Source of the DNA: Marinomonas spartinae
Lineage (GTDB): Bacteria; Pseudomonadota; Gammaproteobacteria; Pseudomonadales; Marinomonadaceae
Direction: 5' to 3'
DNA length: 64,000 bases
Assembly (NCBI RefSeq): GCF_016461715.1
Contig: NZ_JAEMUI010000002.1
Location: 124,001-188,000 of the forward strand
Positions 1 to 9,763 of this stretch are shown one piece after another; positions within the stretch are counted from its first letter, which is position 1; each line of letters begins with the position of its first letter. The notes beneath the pieces were generated by a model, which worked only from the letters and a program-made list of their open reading frames with translations, searched no databases and had not been told where the DNA came from. A program made the translations under genes and the position numbers.

Positions 1-1
1 T

Positions 2-1648
2 GATGTGCTTCAAGAAAAAATCGACGAATCGGGCATGAGCAAAGAGGCGACCGAGAAAGCGGAAGGAGAGTTGAAAAAACTGCGTATGATGTCGCCTATG
101 TCTGCAGAAGCAACAGTTGTGCGAGGTTATATTGATTGGTTGATTTCACTTCCTTGGAAAAAGCGCAGCAAGGTACGAAATGATTTGGCTTATGCGGAAA
201 AAGTGTTAAACCAAGATCACTTTGGTTTACAGGACGTGAAAGAGCGTATTTTGGAATTTTTGGCCGTTCAACAACGGGTTAAAAAGGTCAAGGGGCCTGT
301 ATTATGTTTGGTGGGACCTCCGGGTGTTGGTAAAACCTCTTTGGGTCAATCCATTGCTAAAGCAGTTAATCGTAAGTATGTGCGTATGGCTTTAGGTGGG
401 GTGCGAGATGAAGCGGAAATTCGTGGTCATCGCCGCACATACATTGGTTCTATGCCGGGTAAATTGCTGCAAAAATTAGCTAAAATTAAGGTGAAAAACC
501 CGCTCTTTTTACTCGATGAAATCGATAAAATGGGAATGGATCAGCGGGGTGATCCAGCATCAGCGCTACTTGAAGTGTTAGATCCAGAGCAAAATCATAC
601 GTTTAGCGACCATTATCTTGAAGTAGACTATGACCTATCTGATGTGATGTTTATTTGTACGTCAAATAGTATGAATATTCCAGGTCCGTTGTTGGATCGG
701 ATGGAAATCATTCGCATTCCAGGCTATACAGAAGATGAAAAACTAAATATTGCTAAGCGTTATTTATTGCCTAAGCAAATTAAGCTAGCAGGTTTGAAAG
801 ACAAAGAGATTGAGGTGTCAGACGACGCAATAATGGATGTTATCCGTTATTACACCAAAGAAGCGGGTGTGCGTGGTTTGGAGCGCGAGCTGAGTAAGAT
901 ATGCCGCCGTGTTATCAAGCAACAAACACTGAATAAAGGCGCTGATACGGTAGTGGTTAGTTCTGATAATTTGGAAGACTTCTCCGGAATTCATAAGTTT
1001 AGTTACGGTAAAGCGGAAGAGAAAAATCAGATTGGTCAGGTGACTGGGTTAGCGTGGACATCGGTTGGTGGTGAGCTATTGACCATAGAGGCCGCTGGCG
1101 TGCCTGGTAAAGGTCGTCACGTTAAAACGGGCTCATTGGGTGATGTGATGCAGGAATCGATTCAGGCGGCTCTAACTGTCGTTAGAAGTCGTGCTGTTGG
1201 TTTGGGTATCGATGCGGATTTTCATGAGAAGACCGATTTACACTTGCATGTGCCTGAAGGTGCTACACCAAAAGACGGTCCAAGTGCTGGTATCGCAATG
1301 TGTACCGCCATTGTTTCGGTTTTGACCAAGATCCCTGTTAAGGCGTCAGTTGCTATGACAGGTGAGATTACTTTGCGCGGCGAAGTATTGCCGATTGGTG
1401 GCTTGAAAGAAAAATTGTTGGCGGCTCATCGAGGAGGTATTAAAACGGTTGTTATTCCACAGGAAAACGCCCGTGACCTAAAAGAGATTCCGGATAATAT
1501 TAAAGCGGATATGAAAGTTATTCCGGTGAAGTGGATTGATGAGGTGTTGGATATTGCTTTAGAGTACATTCCTTCACCAAAAAAGGAAGAAACCTTAACT
1601 TCTAAAGAAAAAACTGTTGATGAACAAGAAGCTGTGAGTCATCATTAG
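2..1648 (+). CDS. lon: ATP-dependent Lon protease, C-terminal part (5' truncated by the window edge)
   Basis: Cytosolic AAA+ serine protease that unfolds and degrades damaged and regulatory proteins. About 548 residues are present; the family is usually near 780-800, so the N-terminal substrate domain lies left of the window. The frame is open to the first base, and the GTG at 5 is internal. Visible parts, numbered from that GTG: end of the coiled-coil linker, Walker A GPPGVGKT (104-111), Walker B LFLLDEID (167-174), then the Lon protease domain with the catalytic Ser in PKDGPSAG and the catalytic Lys in [10 protein letters not shown]. The C-terminus is a short charged tail ending in two His. 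hupB follows, giving the common lon-hupB-ppiD order of proteobacteria. Confidence 0.97.
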   Translation, partial: DVLQEKIDESGMSKEATEKAEGELKKLRMMSPMSAEATVVRGYIDWLISLPWKKRSKVRNDLAYAEKVLNQDHFGLQDVKERILEFLAVQQRVKKVKGPVLCLVGPPGVGKTSLGQSIAKAVNRKYVRMALGGVRDEAEIRGHRRTYIGSMPGKLLQKLAKIKVKNPLFLLDEIDKMGMDQRGDPASALLEVLDPEQNHTFSDHYLEVDYDLSDVMFICTSNSMNIPGPLLDRMEIIRIPGYTEDEKLNIAKRYLLPKQIKLAGLKDKEIEVSDDAIMDVIRYYTKEAGVRGLERELSKICRRVIKQQTLNKGADTVVVSSDNLEDFSGIHKFSYGKAEEKNQIGQVTGLAWTSVGGELLTIEAAGVPGKGRHVKTGSLGDVMQESIQAALTVVRSRAVGLGIDADFHEKTDLHLHVPEGATPKDGPSAGIAMCTAIVSVLTKIPVKASVAMTGEITLRGEVLPIGGLKEKLLAAHRGGIKTVVIPQENARDLKEIPDNIKADMKVIPVKWIDEVLDIALEYIPSPKKEETLTSKEKTVDEQEAVSHH

Positions 1649-1661
1649 GTCAAACCCAGTG

Positions 1662-1691
1662 TTGACACGGGGTAGGAAGGGCTTGTATAAC
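1662..1691 (+). promoter_or_regulatory. Sigma-70-type promoter for hupB
   Basis: A perfect -35 TTGACA (1662-1667) is followed by an 18-bp spacer and a -10 TATAAC (1686-1691), in the lon-hupB gap about 85 bp before the hupB start. The match to consensus is seen directly. Use as the hupB promoter is inferred from position. Confidence 0.6.
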
Positions 1692-1777
1692 TTTGGCTCG
1701 GCCTTATCTATGAGCATTTTTTAATACAGTGCCGAAACGATTCTAAGGATCTACTTAAAATACTGAAGGGGTAAAAC

Positions 1778-2050
1778 GTGAATAAATCTGAACTGATTGA
1801 GGCTATTGCGGCTTCTGCTGATCTTTCTAAAGCTGCTGCTGGCAACGCGTTGGATGCTACGTTAAAAGCAATAGAAGAAGCGCTGTCTAAAGGGGATCAA
1901 GTAACTTTGGTAGGGTTTGGTACTTTTCAAGTAAAAGAGCGTGCAGCACGCACAGGTCGTAATCCTCAAACTGGTGAGGAAATTCAAATTAAAGCGGCTA
2001 AAGTTCCAGGTTTCAAAGCAGGTAAAGGTCTTAAAGACGCTGTAAACTAA
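1778..2050 (+). CDS. hupB: DNA-binding protein HU (beta type)
   Basis: Nucleoid-associated histone-like protein that bends DNA as a homo- or heterodimer. It is 90 residues, the normal HU length, starting [11 protein letters not shown]. The hallmark arm region is present: [26 protein letters not shown], with the Arg-Asn-Pro tip that intercalates into DNA. The start is GTG, preceded by GAAGGGG 7-8 bases upstream; no better start exists in frame. It lies between lon and ppiD, the usual place for hupB in gammaproteobacteria, and has its own consensus promoter. A tRNA gene follows after 7 bases, so co-transcription with hupB is possible. Confidence 0.97.
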   Translation: MNKSELIEAIAASADLSKAAAGNALDATLKAIEEALSKGDQVTLVGFGTFQVKERAARTGRNPQTGEEIQIKAAKVPGFKAGKGLKDAVN

Positions 2051-2057
2051 GGGGTCA

Positions 2058-2134
2058 GGAGCAGTAGTTCAGTTGGTTAGAATACCTGCCTGTCACGCAG
2101 GGGGTCGCGGGTTCGAGTCCCGTCTGTTCCGCCA
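2058..2134 (+). tRNA. tRNA-Asp (anticodon GTC)
   Basis: A 77-nt cloverleaf including an encoded CCA. The acceptor stem GGAGCAG pairs with CTGTTCC (one G-U), the anticodon arm CCTGC-CTGTCAC-GCAGG has GTC at 2092-2094, and the T arm is GCGGG-TTCGAGT-CCCGT. It closely resembles bacterial tRNA-Asp. It begins 7 bases after the hupB stop and is followed at once by a strong terminator. Confidence 0.97.
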
Positions 2135-2142
2135 CTAGACAC

Positions 2143-2177
2143 AAAAAGGTGTATTCCGTGCGGAATACACCTTTTTT
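2143..2177 (+). terminator. Rho-independent terminator after tRNA-Asp
   Basis: The stem AAAAAGGTGTATTCCG / CGGAATACACCTTTTTT closes on a 2-base centre and ends in a T run. It separates hupB-tRNA-Asp from ppiD. Confidence 0.85.
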
Positions 2178-2211
2178 ATTTAGAAACATCATTAACTCAT
2201 GTGGAGGCAGA

Positions 2212-4038
2212 ATGCTCCAAGATATAAGAGATAAGTCACAAGGCATCGTGGTTAAGATCATTGTTGGTTTTATTGTCGTGACTTTTGCTCTATTTGGCGT
2301 CGAGGCCTTAGTCAAAAGCTTTACCTCAACCGATAAGGTCGCTAAGGTGGATGGTACTGATATTACTCGTACTCAGATGTTGCAAGAAGCGGATCTTCAG
2401 CGTCGTCAGTTGATTGCTATGTCTAATGGCCAAGTTAATCCAGCGATGCTGCAAGAGAATGTGTTGCAGAAAAATGCATTGAATGACCTGATTCAAGGTG
2501 CTTTAGTTGACAATCAAATTGCGTCGCTTAAATTAGGCGTGTCAGATGGTCAAGTCGATTCTTATTTGCTGCAGAACCCTCAGTTTCAAACCGATGGTAA
2601 GTTTGACCAGACCAAGTATGTGAACTTTATTCGTACGTTGGGCTTTACGCCTTTAGCGTTTAAAAATCGTGTGCGTGAAAGCATTTTAGCGCAACAACTT
2701 GAAAGAGGTGTTGTGAATTCTGATTTTGTTCTTCCTTATCAAGTTGATAGCATCGCTCAGTTGCAATCTCAAGAGCGTTCTTATGACTACGTTAAGTTCT
2801 CTTTGGCTGATCAAGCAGAGAAAACGAACGTGACAGACAAAGAGCTAAAAGCTTATTACGATGAGCATAAAAACGAATTCAAAACGCCGGAGCAAGTAAA
2901 AATCAATTATGTTGAGCTAACGCCTGCGGATTTTGCCGACAAAGTCAAAGTGACCGATGCTGATCTTCAAGAAGCGTACAAGGCGTTTGTTGCTGGCCTT
3001 CCTAAAGAAGAGCGTAAAGCATCTCATATTCTGATTGACAACACTCATACTGAAAAACAAGCGAAAGCGATCTTGGATAAGATCAAAGCTCAGTTGGCGA
3101 AAGGCGTAAGTTTTGCCGAGTTAGCCAAAGAATATTCTGATGACATTGGCTCTAAGAAACAAGGTGGTGAGTTAGGTTATATTACTCAAGGAACAATGGT
3201 TAAACCATTTGAAGACGCTTTGTTTAGTATGAAAAAAGGCCAAGTTAAGGAAGTAAAAACAAAGTTTGGTTGGCATTTAATCAAGCTAGAAGCCATCAAA
3301 GATCCGAAAGTCCCTTCTTTTGAAGAGAAAAAAGCGGCTTTAGAAAAACAAGTAGTTGCCAAAAAAGCGCAAGAAGCACTGTTTGCTGCTCATGAAAATA
3401 TTTCTGATTTGGCCTATGCAAGTGATCAGCTTAAACCGCTTGCCAATGAGTATGGTGTGAAGGTTCAAACCAGCAATTACTTCAGTCGTGATGGCGGTAG
3501 TAGTGCTATTACGTCTAATGCGGCGGTTATTAGTGCTGCATTTGGTGAAACGGTCCTTAAAGATGGGCAAAATAGTGACTTGATTGATTTGGGGGACAAT
3601 AAGGTGGTTGTGATCCATTTAGCGGATCATAAACCTGAGTCTGTGCAATCTTTCGAGCAAGCGAAAAAAGAAGTGACATCTAAGCTGGTGCAAGAAAAAG
3701 CAGAAGCTGCCATTATGGCTCAAGCGAAAGCAGCAGAAACGAGTCCAAATACTAAGTGGACGTCTGTTAAGTTAGCGAAGCGTGGTCAGGATGAAATTGC
3801 CTCTTTAGCCTTTACTATGGCGCATCCGGAAGGAAAACCTGTTGTGGCAATTAAGACTTTAGAGGATGGTGACCTTGTTTTAATTCGTTTAAATAAGGTT
3901 CAAGCGGGATCGGATAAAGCCTCAGATAGTCAAGAACAGGCTTATGGGCAATATCTTCGTGAGACCGAATCTAAGATGAATCTTATATCACAAAGAGAGT
4001 GGCTAAAGAGTAAAGCTGACATAGAAACAAACTTGTGA
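2212..4038 (+). CDS. ppiD: Peptidyl-prolyl cis-trans isomerase D (membrane-anchored periplasmic chaperone)
   Basis: SurA/parvulin-family foldase anchored in the inner membrane, helping newly exported proteins fold near the Sec translocon. It is 608 residues, typical for PpiD (about 620). There is a short cytosolic N-terminus MLQDIRDKSQ, one transmembrane helix (about residues 12-31), a SurA_N-like region, then one parvulin domain (about 266-362) with the SHILI, GGELGY and FGWHLIKLE motifs. The ATG at 2212 has a GTGGAGG ribosome site. The frame is open further upstream to 2149, but that stretch is the terminator hairpin and is not coding. A terminator follows. Confidence 0.93.
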   Translation: MLQDIRDKSQGIVVKIIVGFIVVTFALFGVEALVKSFTSTDKVAKVDGTDITRTQMLQEADLQRRQLIAMSNGQVNPAMLQENVLQKNALNDLIQGALVDNQIASLKLGVSDGQVDSYLLQNPQFQTDGKFDQTKYVNFIRTLGFTPLAFKNRVRESILAQQLERGVVNSDFVLPYQVDSIAQLQSQERSYDYVKFSLADQAEKTNVTDKELKAYYDEHKNEFKTPEQVKINYVELTPADFADKVKVTDADLQEAYKAFVAGLPKEERKASHILIDNTHTEKQAKAILDKIKAQLAKGVSFAELAKEYSDDIGSKKQGGELGYITQGTMVKPFEDALFSMKKGQVKEVKTKFGWHLIKLEAIKDPKVPSFEEKKAALEKQVVAKKAQEALFAAHENISDLAYASDQLKPLANEYGVKVQTSNYFSRDGGSSAITSNAAVISAAFGETVLKDGQNSDLIDLGDNKVVVIHLADHKPESVQSFEQAKKEVTSKLVQEKAEAAIMAQAKAAETSPNTKWTSVKLAKRGQDEIASLAFTMAHPEGKPVVAIKTLEDGDLVLIRLNKVQAGSDKASDSQEQAYGQYLRETESKMNLISQREWLKSKADIETNL

Positions 4039-4077
4039 TCTAGTTACTCTTGGACAAATCTGTCAGAGGGTAGAATG

Positions 4078-4106
4078 AAAAAGCCAGCAAATTGCTGGCT
4101 TTTTTC
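4078..4106. terminator. Terminator between convergent ppiD and DyP peroxidase
   Basis: AGCCAGC and GCTGGCT form a stem around AAATT, with A and T tracts on both sides, so it can work in both directions. Confidence 0.8.
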
Positions 4107-4129
4107 GTTTGACTGATTTACTTACTGGG

Positions 4130-5059
4130 CTATATATCGTTTCTCAAACTTTCTAACCAAGTAACGGGAGGAACAAAGAAGGCGTTGCCTGTCTTGGCTG
4201 TGGTGTATTGCATCAAATGGTCTTGGTTGCCATTTTCATCACCTTCTACCATGCTTTTTAGCATTTGGTTAAAAATGGCGGGCGTTTTACTGTAACTGGC
4301 AAACATAAGACCTTTACAGGTTAATGAAGCAAATGGCATGCTGTGACGAAGTATTTCCAGTGATTTTCCATTAGGGTCTTTAATCGACGTGCGTTTGGTA
4401 TGAGCATGGGCCGATTTATCTTTGGAAGCGTACTCTTCGTTTGCGTACTTAGTGCGTCCGTAGGTGTCTTCTTGGGTCTTAAGGTCTAGCTGCTCCCATT
4501 TGGTTAGGTCATGCTCAAAGCGCATAAGATTTAGATAGGAGCCATTTTTAAATTGAGCATCTTCCTCACCAACAAGAGCTACTGCCTTTCTGGCCTCTCC
4601 TTCAGGATTCTCGGTGCCGTCGATAAAACCTGTTAGGTCTCGATTATCCAAGTATTTGAAACAGCTGACTTCATCGATGATGTTCAGGCTATCATCAAAC
4701 GCTTGATAAAGGGCGTTGGCAAGTAGATAGGAGGTATCCCTGCGCATTGATCGAATATGAAATACCAAGTCTCCTTTTGTCTCGCCAACTTCAATACCAT
4801 TGTGGGAAAAATGAGGGAAGGGGGCTAATTCTGCTGGTCGCCCGTTTTCGTCAAAATACGCCCACGCAGCATCACTGATGCCAATAGAGGCATAAAGTTG
4901 TGCATCTGGGAATTGTTGTTGCAGTTCTCCGATAATAATTGGGCTCATGGATAGCGCTTTTTTCGCGCAAGCAATATGCTCTTTTTTGACATCAAAGGTG
5001 ATAAATAGAGCATCGCTAGATGCTTCTGGAATGATGCCAGACTGAAATGTGTGGGTCAT
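4130..5059 (-). CDS. DyP-type heme peroxidase, YfeX-like
   Basis: Dye-decolorising-peroxidase family protein. Relatives are cytosolic heme b enzymes that use peroxide to oxidise porphyrins and dyes. It is 309 residues against about 300 for YfeX, with no signal peptide, so it is not EfeB-like. The family motif GFIDGTENP is at 145-153 with the catalytic Asp at 148; a candidate proximal heme His is at 220 (HAHTKRTS) and the conserved Arg at 238 (ILRHSMPF). The spacing closely matches the catalytic residues known for E. coli YfeX. It is a single gene convergent with ppiD. The physiological substrate is not settled for this family. Confidence 0.92.
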   Translation of the reverse strand: MTHTFQSGIIPEASSDALFITFDVKKEHIACAKKALSMSPIIIGELQQQFPDAQLYASIGISDAAWAYFDENGRPAELAPFPHFSHNGIEVGETKGDLVFHIRSMRRDTSYLLANALYQAFDDSLNIIDEVSCFKYLDNRDLTGFIDGTENPEGEARKAVALVGEEDAQFKNGSYLNLMRFEHDLTKWEQLDLKTQEDTYGRTKYANEEYASKDKSAHAHTKRTSIKDPNGKSLEILRHSMPFASLTCKGLMFASYSKTPAIFNQMLKSMVEGDENGNQDHLMQYTTAKTGNAFFVPPVTWLESLRNDI

Positions 5060-5115
5060 GATTTACCGCTTTCTCCGTCTGTTTTCTTCATGAATACGTA
5101 ATAAAAGCCAATGAC

Positions 5116-6948
5116 TTAAAAGTTTGGGTAGAGTGTCTTAAGCTGACTGGCTTGAGTTTTTTTAGGTTGCCCTGTTTGATACTCTTCTAGTGCTTCAGCG
5201 AGTGAGTTCCCTTGCCATTGGTGAGTCGCCTGATTTGAGTATAGCATCAGTTCTGCCTCCATTAAGAGCTGCGTCAATGTGACGGACCCTGCAAGACGTT
5301 TTATGTCTTCTATACTGCGGATTTGTTCGTCCCCCCAGCGATGGCGAGCCCACTCCAAAAGATGTGATCTTAGTTCGGTAATATTGTCTTGTCGACAACA
5401 TTCAATCAAGCTTTCAAAGGCGCTTTTTTCATCGCTACTGGTTAATGGCGCGAATTCTTTCAGTGTCGGTACATTGGCCTCGTCGTCTTTTGATTTTTTC
5501 TTTTTCCAAAATAGTAACAGACAGGCCAGCAGTAGCAGAGTAAGCAAAATAGACAAGCCAATAATGCCATATAGGCGCCAATTGACCTCATTCTGCTCTT
5601 TTACTAATTGAGTGTGTATGGGTTTGGGGGTGTCATCTGATGGATTGGCTTGATCGTTTTCAAGCTTGGTCAAAGATATAGGAGCAACAGAGCGCGATTG
5701 TGGTGGCAGAGGATTGTCGAGTGCCTTTGGCTTTTGGGTGCCATTGTTTGTTGTTGCACTTGCGCTTGTTGGTAAGGGGACAACGGTCAATTCTGGTGTG
5801 CTTTGCGTCACGGTTTTTTCAATGCGCTTGTTGGTATCCCAGTAGGTGACGGAAACATCGGGTAACTTAATTGTGCCCTTTTGTGTGGGAACAACTTGAA
5901 TTTTAATGGTCTGATGGCCAATGATGCCATTGTCATTCTTTTGGCTGCTAAATGTCGCAGGCTCAGGATAGAGCTTGTAGGCTTTGGTGCTATTGAACGT
6001 CAGCTGGGGGATTTGTTCTGGCAACGCATCTTTCGCGTCAATATTAATCGTCCAAATGACCGTATCCCCTACACGAACAGTATCTTTGGGTTTTTCTAGC
6101 TTGGTGTTGATGGTAACGCCTTCACTTGGCAGCCAGTTATCGTTCGTATAGCTGGGTGGAATGGGTAAGACCTGCAAGTTAATAGGTTGGCTTTGAATTC
6201 TAACAATACGTTGCCCAGCTCCCATTTGCATCATGGCTTGCATGGTTTGTGGGGCGATGGTGATTTGCCCACTTCTTTGTGGAAAAGCGAGATATTTGCG
6301 AGTGAGCACTTGGTAGCGAGTGCCGTTAATCTCCTTGAATTCGCTTTGATCATCTGTGAGTTGTTCGAAAATTAAATCAGGGTTAGAGGGCACAGAAATG
6401 TTGGCATTACTAAGTGGTACGGATGTATACAGCTTCATTGTGAAAATGACTTGCTGTTGCAAATATGGATTGTCTGATGAAACTTGTGTTTTCAGCATCA
6501 CCGGAGGATTGCCGTTTTTATCTAACAGTTCAGGCGCGTTTTTGACGGTCAGTGTAAGAGGTTGAGAAGCATATTGGCCAATTTTTATCGGCGGAATGGT
6601 AAAGGTTCCGACAGACTTTGGCATGAGTGAAATGACCCAGTAACTCATGGCTGTGTTACTGCCTAGGTTAAAGCTAAATTGACTGCTTTGGCTTTGGCTA
6701 ACAATGTCGAAGTCTTTTTTTAATGGCGTGAGATCCGGACCGTTACCAGTGTTGGTGAAATCGGCTCTTATGGTCAGTTGAACGATATCGTTCTCGGTCA
6801 CGACATTTTTATCAAGAGAGGCGGTTACACTATCTGCATAAGCTGGTAACGCCAAAGAAAATAATCCCGTAATAAGCAGTGTTGCCAGAGCACAGTACAT
6901 TTTTCTGCTTAAGGCGAACATAAAAAAATAAAACTGCTTCATTACCAT
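5116..6948 (-). CDS. BatD-like membrane protein (oxygen-tolerance family)
   Basis: 610-residue exported protein, last gene of the MoxR/Bat operon. An N-terminal signal or anchor segment (about residues 15-38, ending in PAYADS) precedes a long periplasmic part of beta-sandwich repeats (BatD family), a proline-rich stretch, one transmembrane helix (about 457-480) ending in FWKKKK, and a cytosolic C-terminal domain. Starts at 6948 and 6942 are both possible; the second overlaps the preceding stop as TAATG, suggesting translational coupling with the VWA-TPR gene. Bat proteins were named for Bacteroides aerotolerance. Their biochemical role, probably cell-envelope stress or complex assembly with MoxR, is poorly known. 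Confidence 0.85.
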   Translation of the reverse strand: MVMKQFYFFMFALSRKMYCALATLLITGLFSLALPAYADSVTASLDKNVVTENDIVQLTIRADFTNTGNGPDLTPLKKDFDIVSQSQSSQFSFNLGSNTAMSYWVISLMPKSVGTFTIPPIKIGQYASQPLTLTVKNAPELLDKNGNPPVMLKTQVSSDNPYLQQQVIFTMKLYTSVPLSNANISVPSNPDLIFEQLTDDQSEFKEINGTRYQVLTRKYLAFPQRSGQITIAPQTMQAMMQMGAGQRIVRIQSQPINLQVLPIPPSYTNDNWLPSEGVTINTKLEKPKDTVRVGDTVIWTINIDAKDALPEQIPQLTFNSTKAYKLYPEPATFSSQKNDNGIIGHQTIKIQVVPTQKGTIKLPDVSVTYWDTNKRIEKTVTQSTPELTVVPLPTSASATTNNGTQKPKALDNPLPPQSRSVAPISLTKLENDQANPSDDTPKPIHTQLVKEQNEVNWRLYGIIGLSILLTLLLLACLLLFWKKKKSKDDEANVPTLKEFAPLTSSDEKSAFESLIECCRQDNITELRSHLLEWARHRWGDEQIRSIEDIKRLAGSVTLTQLLMEAELMLYSNQATHQWQGNSLAEALEEYQTGQPKKTQASQLKTLYPNF

Positions 6949-8753
6949 GGGTTAATCCCATCCTCTTGATTGGTGTAGTTTTCGTGGTTCTTTTCTTGAT
7001 GTAAATACCACAGTTTGCGTTGCAATAGTGTGCCAGGATTGTCTTGTATTTGTCTTAGCCATTGTTTTAAGGCTTGTTTCTGCTCTCTATTGAGTTCAGC
7101 TTTAGCGGATTCCTGTTGCTGCTGCTTTTTTTCAGACGCTTGCTTATTATCCTCAGACGATGGCTTTTTGTCTTGTTTTTCAGGACTTTTCTTATGTTTT
7201 TTTGCGGCTGAATCAGAGGTGGTTTTATCCGATGAATGAGGCGGTGTTGTTTGCTTAGATGGATGGTTTTGCTTGGTGTTCGAATGCTTTTTATCTGATG
7301 AGTTGTTCTTATCTGATGAGTTATTCTTATCAGATGAACTGTTTTTGTTTGATGAAGACTTTTTATTGGATTGCTTTTTCTGATTGGCGCTTTTTGACTG
7401 CTGCTGCTTTTTTTGTTTCTCCAGATATTTTAGATTGTCTTGAGCGTCTTTCATGTTGGGGTTGAGCTCTAGCGCTCTTTTATAAGCATCGATTGCGGGC
7501 TGCAGTTTGCCTGATAGGGCAAGTGCATTGCCGAGATTGTAAAAGTCAGCGGCGCTTTTGCTGACGTTGGACAGTGTGCTGGCTGCTTGGTCGTATTTTC
7601 CCAAGGCATATTCGGATGCCGCTTTCCAATCTGGCTGCTGAAAATATTGGTTCGCTTTTTTCCATTGATCGTGATTGGCGGCTTCTTGGCCTAGCTGATC
7701 TGGGGTTTTGAACCAATCTAATGGTGAGGCACTTGCTTTGTTGGATGGGAGCAAAAAGACTGCCAACATCAGCGTTAAGAGCATGCCACGACGAAACTGA
7801 AAGGCGAGCCACAGCAGAAAAGGGAATGCAAACCAATGACCTTGATCGATCCAGTGAAAGCTTCGATTATCCGCTTGTTGATCTTTTGCGTGTTGGTCGG
7901 TGTTTTGCGTAATGGCTGTTAACTGTGCGGGCGTTAAACGGCCGTGATAAAAGTGTGCGTGTATTGTTTTAGCAAACGCCCTTAATTGATCAACAGGCGT
8001 GTGTGGAATGACATTCTTTCCGTCTGCTGTCAGTATTTGTCCATTGGGTAATAGGACAGTCCCGCCTTTCTGGGTGCCAATTGCGATTAAGTCTGTATGA
8101 AGGTTGCGACCAGCCAAAAGAGATGGAATGGTCTTTTGATCCTTTTCGTCCAAACTATCGGTCAAAATAATGAGATGCGCTGCTGTTTTTTTATTGGGGA
8201 TGAGTGAAAGTGCATCTTTGACGCCACTGGTCAGATTACTTCCGTAAACAGGCATAATGATGGGCTCTAGGGCCAGTAAAAAGTGTGTGATGGTATTTTT
8301 ATCTTGGCTGAATGGGGTAATGGTGTAAGCATCTCCCGCAAATGCCACTAAAGAGATATTACCGTCTTTGCTTTGCCCTAAAATGTCGCGAACGGTTTGT
8401 ATTAACAGTGTTTGACGATTGGGCTGGATGTCTCTTGCATACATGGAAAGAGATTGGTCAATTACGAAAATTGTTTTACTACTGGACTCAAACATCATTG
8501 AAGGAGCTTTCACCCAGCTTATACCTGCTAGTCCGATTACGCATAAAGAGATAGAAAGTAAGCCTAGCCATTTATTTATTTGGCTTGGTTGTTCGGACTG
8601 TTCTAGGTGAACAAGCAAGTTTTGATCAATGGCTTTGTTGAGGGTGTAGCTACCTGTGTTTTTATACCGGATCAGGAAAAACAATAACCAGATTAATGGT
8701 AGCAGAAGCAGCCAGTAGGGGCGTTCTAAATGAATCATGGATAATATATTCAT
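6942..8753 (-). CDS. VWA domain plus TPR membrane protein (BatB-BatC fusion type)
   Basis: 603 residues. Two N-terminal membrane helices (about 10-28 and 62-80) precede a von Willebrand A domain with the metal-site motif DQSLS (99-103), then a third hydrophobic stretch (about 306-335), TPR repeats (about 375-450, best unit YNLGNALALSGKLQPAIDAYKRAL), and a low-complexity Ser/Lys/Asn/Asp tract (about 455-545) with repeated NNSSDK units. A conserved-looking C-terminal block contains NREQKQALKQWLRQIQDNPG. The order VWA then TPR corresponds to BatB fused to BatC. The start overlaps the stop of the next VWA gene by 4 bases (ATGA), and the end overlaps the batD start. The MIDAS suggests metal-dependent binding of a protein partner. 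Confidence 0.87.
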   Translation of the reverse strand: MNILSMIHLERPYWLLLLPLIWLLFFLIRYKNTGSYTLNKAIDQNLLVHLEQSEQPSQINKWLGLLSISLCVIGLAGISWVKAPSMMFESSSKTIFVIDQSLSMYARDIQPNRQTLLIQTVRDILGQSKDGNISLVAFAGDAYTITPFSQDKNTITHFLLALEPIIMPVYGSNLTSGVKDALSLIPNKKTAAHLIILTDSLDEKDQKTIPSLLAGRNLHTDLIAIGTQKGGTVLLPNGQILTADGKNVIPHTPVDQLRAFAKTIHAHFYHGRLTPAQLTAITQNTDQHAKDQQADNRSFHWIDQGHWFAFPFLLWLAFQFRRGMLLTLMLAVFLLPSNKASASPLDWFKTPDQLGQEAANHDQWKKANQYFQQPDWKAASEYALGKYDQAASTLSNVSKSAADFYNLGNALALSGKLQPAIDAYKRALELNPNMKDAQDNLKYLEKQKKQQQSKSANQKKQSNKKSSSNKNSSSDKNNSSDKNNSSDKKHSNTKQNHPSKQTTPPHSSDKTTSDSAAKKHKKSPEKQDKKPSSEDNKQASEKKQQQQESAKAELNREQKQALKQWLRQIQDNPGTLLQRKLWYLHQEKNHENYTNQEDGINPW

Positions 8754-9763
8754 GGACGTTTCCTCATGCTTGACTTAAATCGGCTGAGGGAAAGTTTGCC
8801 ACTTGTGAGTAAAGTCAGGGCAAAAAAGACGAGTGACGCCAGACCTAGCCAGTGAAAATAACTGGTGATAGGGCGCTGCCAGATAGGTTGCGCTTTCGTT
8901 GGCTCAAGTTTGCTGATGTCCGCATAGATACGTTTTAAATCTTGGGTGTTTCTGGCGCGGAAGAATTGTCCACCTGTTTTATGAGCAATGCTTTTCAATA
9001 GTTTTTCATCCAAATCGCTGGATGGGTTAACGGTTTCTGGACCGAAAAAGCCTTGTACGACCATGCTATCGGCACCTATGCCAATGGTGTAGATTTTTAG
9101 GTGTTGTGAGGCTGCGAAGTCAGCTGCTTGTTCTGGATTGACTTGTCCGGCGGTGTTGGCCCCATCCGTCATAAGGATGAGCACTTTTTTATCATCCGGT
9201 TTGTTTTCCATGCGTTTAATGGCCAAGCCAATAGCATCGCCAATGGCGGTTTGTTGTCCTGCAAAGCCAATTTGAGTTTGCTGCACTAACTGATTAATGG
9301 TCTTTGTGTCGAAGCTAAAAGGCGCTTCTAGGTAGGCTTTGGTGCCAAATACGATTAAGCCAATGCGATCACCGTGGCGCTTTTTGATAAAGTTAGATAA
9401 CACCCATTTTTCAGCGGTTAATCGGTCTACAGGTTGGTTGTTTAATTGCATGTCTTTAACTTGCATACTGCCGGATAAATCTAGGGCAATCATGATATCT
9501 CTTCCGGAGGGGATCACTTGCGTAGGGGCGCCTAGCCATACGGGTCTGGCTATACCAACTACAAGGCATACCCATGCGAGTAATAAGAATATTAGTGGTA
9601 AGCGAATAGCATGTTTACTGGGACGTTTTTCTTCATGATTTTGCAAGTAGTGGGCATTGGGGAACCAAATAGCCTGATCTTTCTTGGCCACCTTAGGCAA
9701 AAAATAAAATATAATCGGGACAGGAAGAAGGCAAAGAAACCAAGGCCAAGTCAATTCAAACAC
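8750..9763 (-). CDS. VWA domain membrane protein, BatA-like
   Basis: 337 residues with the BatA layout: an N-terminal aerotolerance-type membrane helix (about 8-24), a second helix (about 54-72), a VWA domain with the MIDAS DLSGS (95-99), a further conserved Thr/Asp site in LILMTDGANT, and a C-terminal membrane helix (about 305-325). It is the first of two consecutive VWA proteins and overlaps its neighbours on both sides (8 bases with DUF4381, 4 bases with the next gene), so translation is probably coupled. The family works with a MoxR ATPase, encoded at the head of this operon. Confidence 0.88.
   Translation of the reverse strand: MFELTWPWFLCLLPVPIIFYFLPKVAKKDQAIWFPNAHYLQNHEEKRPSKHAIRLPLIFLLLAWVCLVVGIARPVWLGAPTQVIPSGRDIMIALDLSGSMQVKDMQLNNQPVDRLTAEKWVLSNFIKKRHGDRIGLIVFGTKAYLEAPFSFDTKTINQLVQQTQIGFAGQQTAIGDAIGLAIKRMENKPDDKKVLILMTDGANTAGQVNPEQAADFAASQHLKIYTIGIGADSMVVQGFFGPETVNPSSDLDEKLLKSIAHKTGGQFFRARNTQDLKRIYADISKLEPTKAQPIWQRPITSYFHWLGLASLVFFALTLLTSGKLSLSRFKSSMRKRP

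Noticed and set aside
2149..2211. Upstream extension of ppiD
   Set aside because: These bases form the tRNA-Asp terminator hairpin; the ATG at 2212 has a good ribosome site and matches PpiD N-termini.
7270..7370. Repeated Ser/Asp/Lys/Asn codons considered as a DNA repeat array
   Set aside because: The repetition is in frame inside the VWA-TPR gene and is explained as a low-complexity protein linker.
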